From positions 1 through 34,921 of the forward strand of contig JBBSEF010000027.1 of assembly GCA_038240015.1 (NCBI GenBank): a stretch of DNA of 34,921 bases, read 5' to 3'. Shown in pieces: positions 34,001-34,921 of this stretch (position 1 is the stretch's first letter; each line of letters opens with the position of its first letter). Position numbers and translations under genes: made by a program. The stretch comes from CAHJXF01 sp038240015. GTDB taxonomy: Bacteria; Pseudomonadota; Gammaproteobacteria; Burkholderiales; Burkholderiaceae_D. The notes under the pieces are model-generated. The model worked only from the letters and a program-made list of their open reading frames with translations, was not told the origin of the DNA and searched no databases.

Positions 34001-34921
34001 CGGACGACGTCGAAGCGGATTTCCTGAGGACCGAGTTCTCGCAGCGTCAGCCCGTCGTCGAAGAAGACTTGAGCTTCGCGGCGACCCAGTTCATCGACGC
34101 CGACGAAGCCTTGCTCGATATCGAGTTCTTCGGCGTGCAGCCTCAGATGCCTGTGGACGCCACGGCCGTGATCGCCGATCTGGCTTCGGGCGAGCCCGAC
34201 CTCGCGGACCTGGTCGCGCGCGGTGAAGAAATCATCTTGTCGACCGGAGATGCAGAACCGGCGCAGGCAACCGATGAGATCGATGCGCAGTTCGTCGAGG
34301 AGCTTGGAGAGGAGCTCACCGCAACATCGCTTGAAGCCGAGCCCGTCCCGGTCGTCGAGCATGCGGACGCGCAGTCGCACGCACCTTCAGACGCAGCGAT
34401 CGACAACGAAATCGTTTCGTTCGTCGCCCCCGAGCCCGCACCGCAGGTCGAGGAGACGCGGCGCATCGGGTCGCTCAACTTGTCGGCCGCACTGTTCAAT
34501 ATCTACCTGACGGAGTCCGACGATCTGTTGCGCGTGCTCACGGAAGACTTCGAAGGATGGCGCTACGAGCTCGATCGCTATGTGTCCGAGAGCGCGATCC
34601 GCGCGGCGCATTCGCTCGCGGGCTCTTCGGCCACGGTCGGTCTGGTCGCCGCGCACGATCTCGCCGCCGCGATCGAAGACGTGTTGCAGATGCTGTGGCG
34701 TGAGCCGGTCGAACTGGTTGAACAGCAGGTGATGCGTCTTCAGGACGCAGTCGCAGCGTTGAGCAAGATGCTCCATCGGTTTGCGGCCGAACGCATGCCC
34801 GATCCCGATCCGGTGCGCGTCGCGGACCTGGTGGCCTTGCGGCGTGAGCTGACGCAAGCCGGCGCGCTCGAAGAAGAAGCGCCGACCGAACAGGTGCCGG
34901 ATGTCACGGATGGTTTGGCAA
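31033..34921 (+). CDS. chpA: Pilus chemosensory hybrid histidine kinase ChpA/PilL (5' part)
   Basis: The open frame runs about 1,296 codons from the ATG at 31033 (preceded by AGGAA) to the window end without a stop. The protein is the large CheA-like kinase of the pilus chemosensory system. Visible are an N-terminal region with the family segment RSHLHQAHGALEIVELEG, a long helical region (about 200-600), an acidic Ala-rich linker, an HPt domain with H876 in FHTLKGSGRMVG, a second linker and another HPt with H1193 in AAHSLAGSSATVGL. The kinase core, CheW-like and receiver domains expected at the C-terminus lie beyond the window. Near the start (residues 25-45) a low-complexity stretch VADVYANAY then DADANADA is encoded by AT-rich repeats containing a perfect palindrome. 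Confidence 0.92.
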   Translation, partial: MNGASAQNGLAHDSDMPRSADSGDALVADVYANAYTDADANADAAAIDTGTIVWLLPELSKAFDAAVAALRTFRAGAAGVDRREVDLGPLRVARSHLHQAHGALEIVELEGIPKLTEAIEELLASFEAEPEKCDATALDAIIGGCRAIVEYLEDLQGGAHQQPLHLFPAYRDLLRARGADRIHPADLFHADLSIRPPREAMVGGKRLGIRALKAQRSTFEQGLLRYMRNDQDGLALSALARSVAAIEGSVAATAKQNQQRAFWWVARALFEALANDGFGHDAHARGQHGHLKRLAGRVNLQIRKLVEGSAAVAERLFKDTLFFVAIAAPVTPHVRAVQARFRLTNAVPADFETPRYGRIDAAALRHAREVLAEAKTAWSSVVAGELGQINHFARATGALLDAVGPLKRRGLAQLAQVIDGIATDLGFDPRQPLGHVGLDVATALLFLEGALERARALDDAFDARAAMVVARVEASVLGQESPAGTVDWLDRMSREAEERLTMATFVAEMQANLRSAEKALDAFFRDQTARAGLAEAHKNLAQVSGALALLGHEDAHRAIDGARAAIAGFENQRDTDRAPANSDAFEKLAQNLGAVGFYVEQIKRDRIDESAFHFDPETGAFNADMARPPARPPVPPYAQIATTDVEPRVDSAASAATVDFMRDRVEDAHGGHQADQPAAAETDFAFAATVFEARETNDVANEAAHQAPHEATLEEEIAQRGDDANVLAAALRAHPEDADTRDKLAAALEDVRRNAVLIDDRALQDEAAAALHSMRQTQRTGLSTDAAHAASALSDHVAELASHASRAAGVAASPAPVVPSAPVPAESNVAAIDAELLEIFLEEATMVLADARDSLRVLDADPANITAMTVLRRGFHTLKGSGRMVGLTAFGDAAWSIEETFNTYLSEQRPAPTDLRSLADYAIRYMGDWASELQTTGASSRLPDTLIEAARAVRAGATPATGLPSSSQLISTTGGSLVGGIEQRAHEAPTDDVEADFLRTEFSQRQPVVEEDLSFAATQFIDADEALLDIEFFGVQPQMPVDATAVIADLASGEPDLADLVARGEEIILSTGDAEPAQATDEIDAQFVEELGEELTATSLEAEPVPVVEHADAQSHAPSDAAIDNEIVSFVAPEPAPQVEETRRIGSLNLSAALFNIYLTESDDLLRVLTEDFEGWRYELDRYVSESAIRAAHSLAGSSATVGLVAAHDLAAAIEDVLQMLWREPVELVEQQVMRLQDAVAALSKMLHRFAAERMPDPDPVRVADLVALRRELTQAGALEEEAPTEQVPDVTDGLA
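31119..31140. repeat. AT-rich perfect palindrome inside chpA
   Basis: TGTATATGCA and TGCATATACA are perfect 10-bp inverted arms separated by AA, 86 bases into the chpA coding region. The surrounding DNA is strongly GC-rich, so the AT-rich palindrome stands out. It encodes part of the low-complexity N-terminus and is followed by a degenerate six-base GCAGAC-like repeat. Confidence 0.75.

Overview
The window is GC-rich, densely coded DNA from a betaproteobacterium, most likely order Burkholderiales. The reasons are the cvpA-purF-metZ neighbourhood, Burkholderiaceae-like PurF, GroEL and HemL sequences, a hemL-thiE-thiD-rubredoxin block next to pilG-pilH-pilI-pilJ-chpA, and a groESL operon with a perfect CIRCE operator. 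I see no tRNA, rRNA, CRISPR array, prophage or intact insertion sequence. There is one possible decayed transposase end.

Layout. Positions 1-4600: the 3' end of an upstream gene, cvpA, purF, a convergent YihY/BrkB membrane protein, then metZ (sulfhydrylase), which follows an intrinsic terminator that has no obvious upstream gene. 4668-8101: a two-gene exporter operon (HlyD adaptor, then an ABC transporter with an intact C39 peptidase) on the minus strand. 8586-10000: a sigma-28 (FliA) gene facing a FlgM-like anti-sigma gene across a REP-like palindrome. 10075-12206: a NarL-type response regulator and its PAS histidine kinase. 12207-12717: no gene, only an inverted repeat and the groEL terminator. 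12718-14821: groES-groEL with CIRCE. 14887-18733: dacB (PBP4), a YqjD/YqjE/YqjK-like envelope trio and an outer-membrane beta-barrel protein. 18772-21986: otsB and a membrane-anchored otsA. 22160-25482: hemL, thiE, thiD (minus) and rubredoxin (plus). 25583-26752: a lone amino-acid-type periplasmic binding protein. 27102 to the end: the type IV pilus chemosensory cluster pilG, pilH, pilI, pilJ and chpA, the last running off the window.

How the parts may work together. The most interesting thread is sigma-28. FliA and FlgM sit together here without any flagellar gene. Sequences of the form -35, 11 bp, GCCGATA(A/T/G) lie in the correct orientation upstream of flgM (perfect -10), of the orphan binding protein, of pilJ, and more weakly of pilG. 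This suggests, as inference, that the local sigma factor controls its own anti-sigma factor, a surface or twitching chemosensory receptor and a periplasmic ligand-binding protein. A second thread is trehalose synthesis. The OtsA enzyme is fused to a two-transmembrane, sensor-like N-terminus, so osmoprotectant synthesis may be membrane-tethered and respond to extracytoplasmic signals. A third is the self-contained C39-ABC/HlyD exporter, whose peptide substrate and outer-membrane partner are not in the window.
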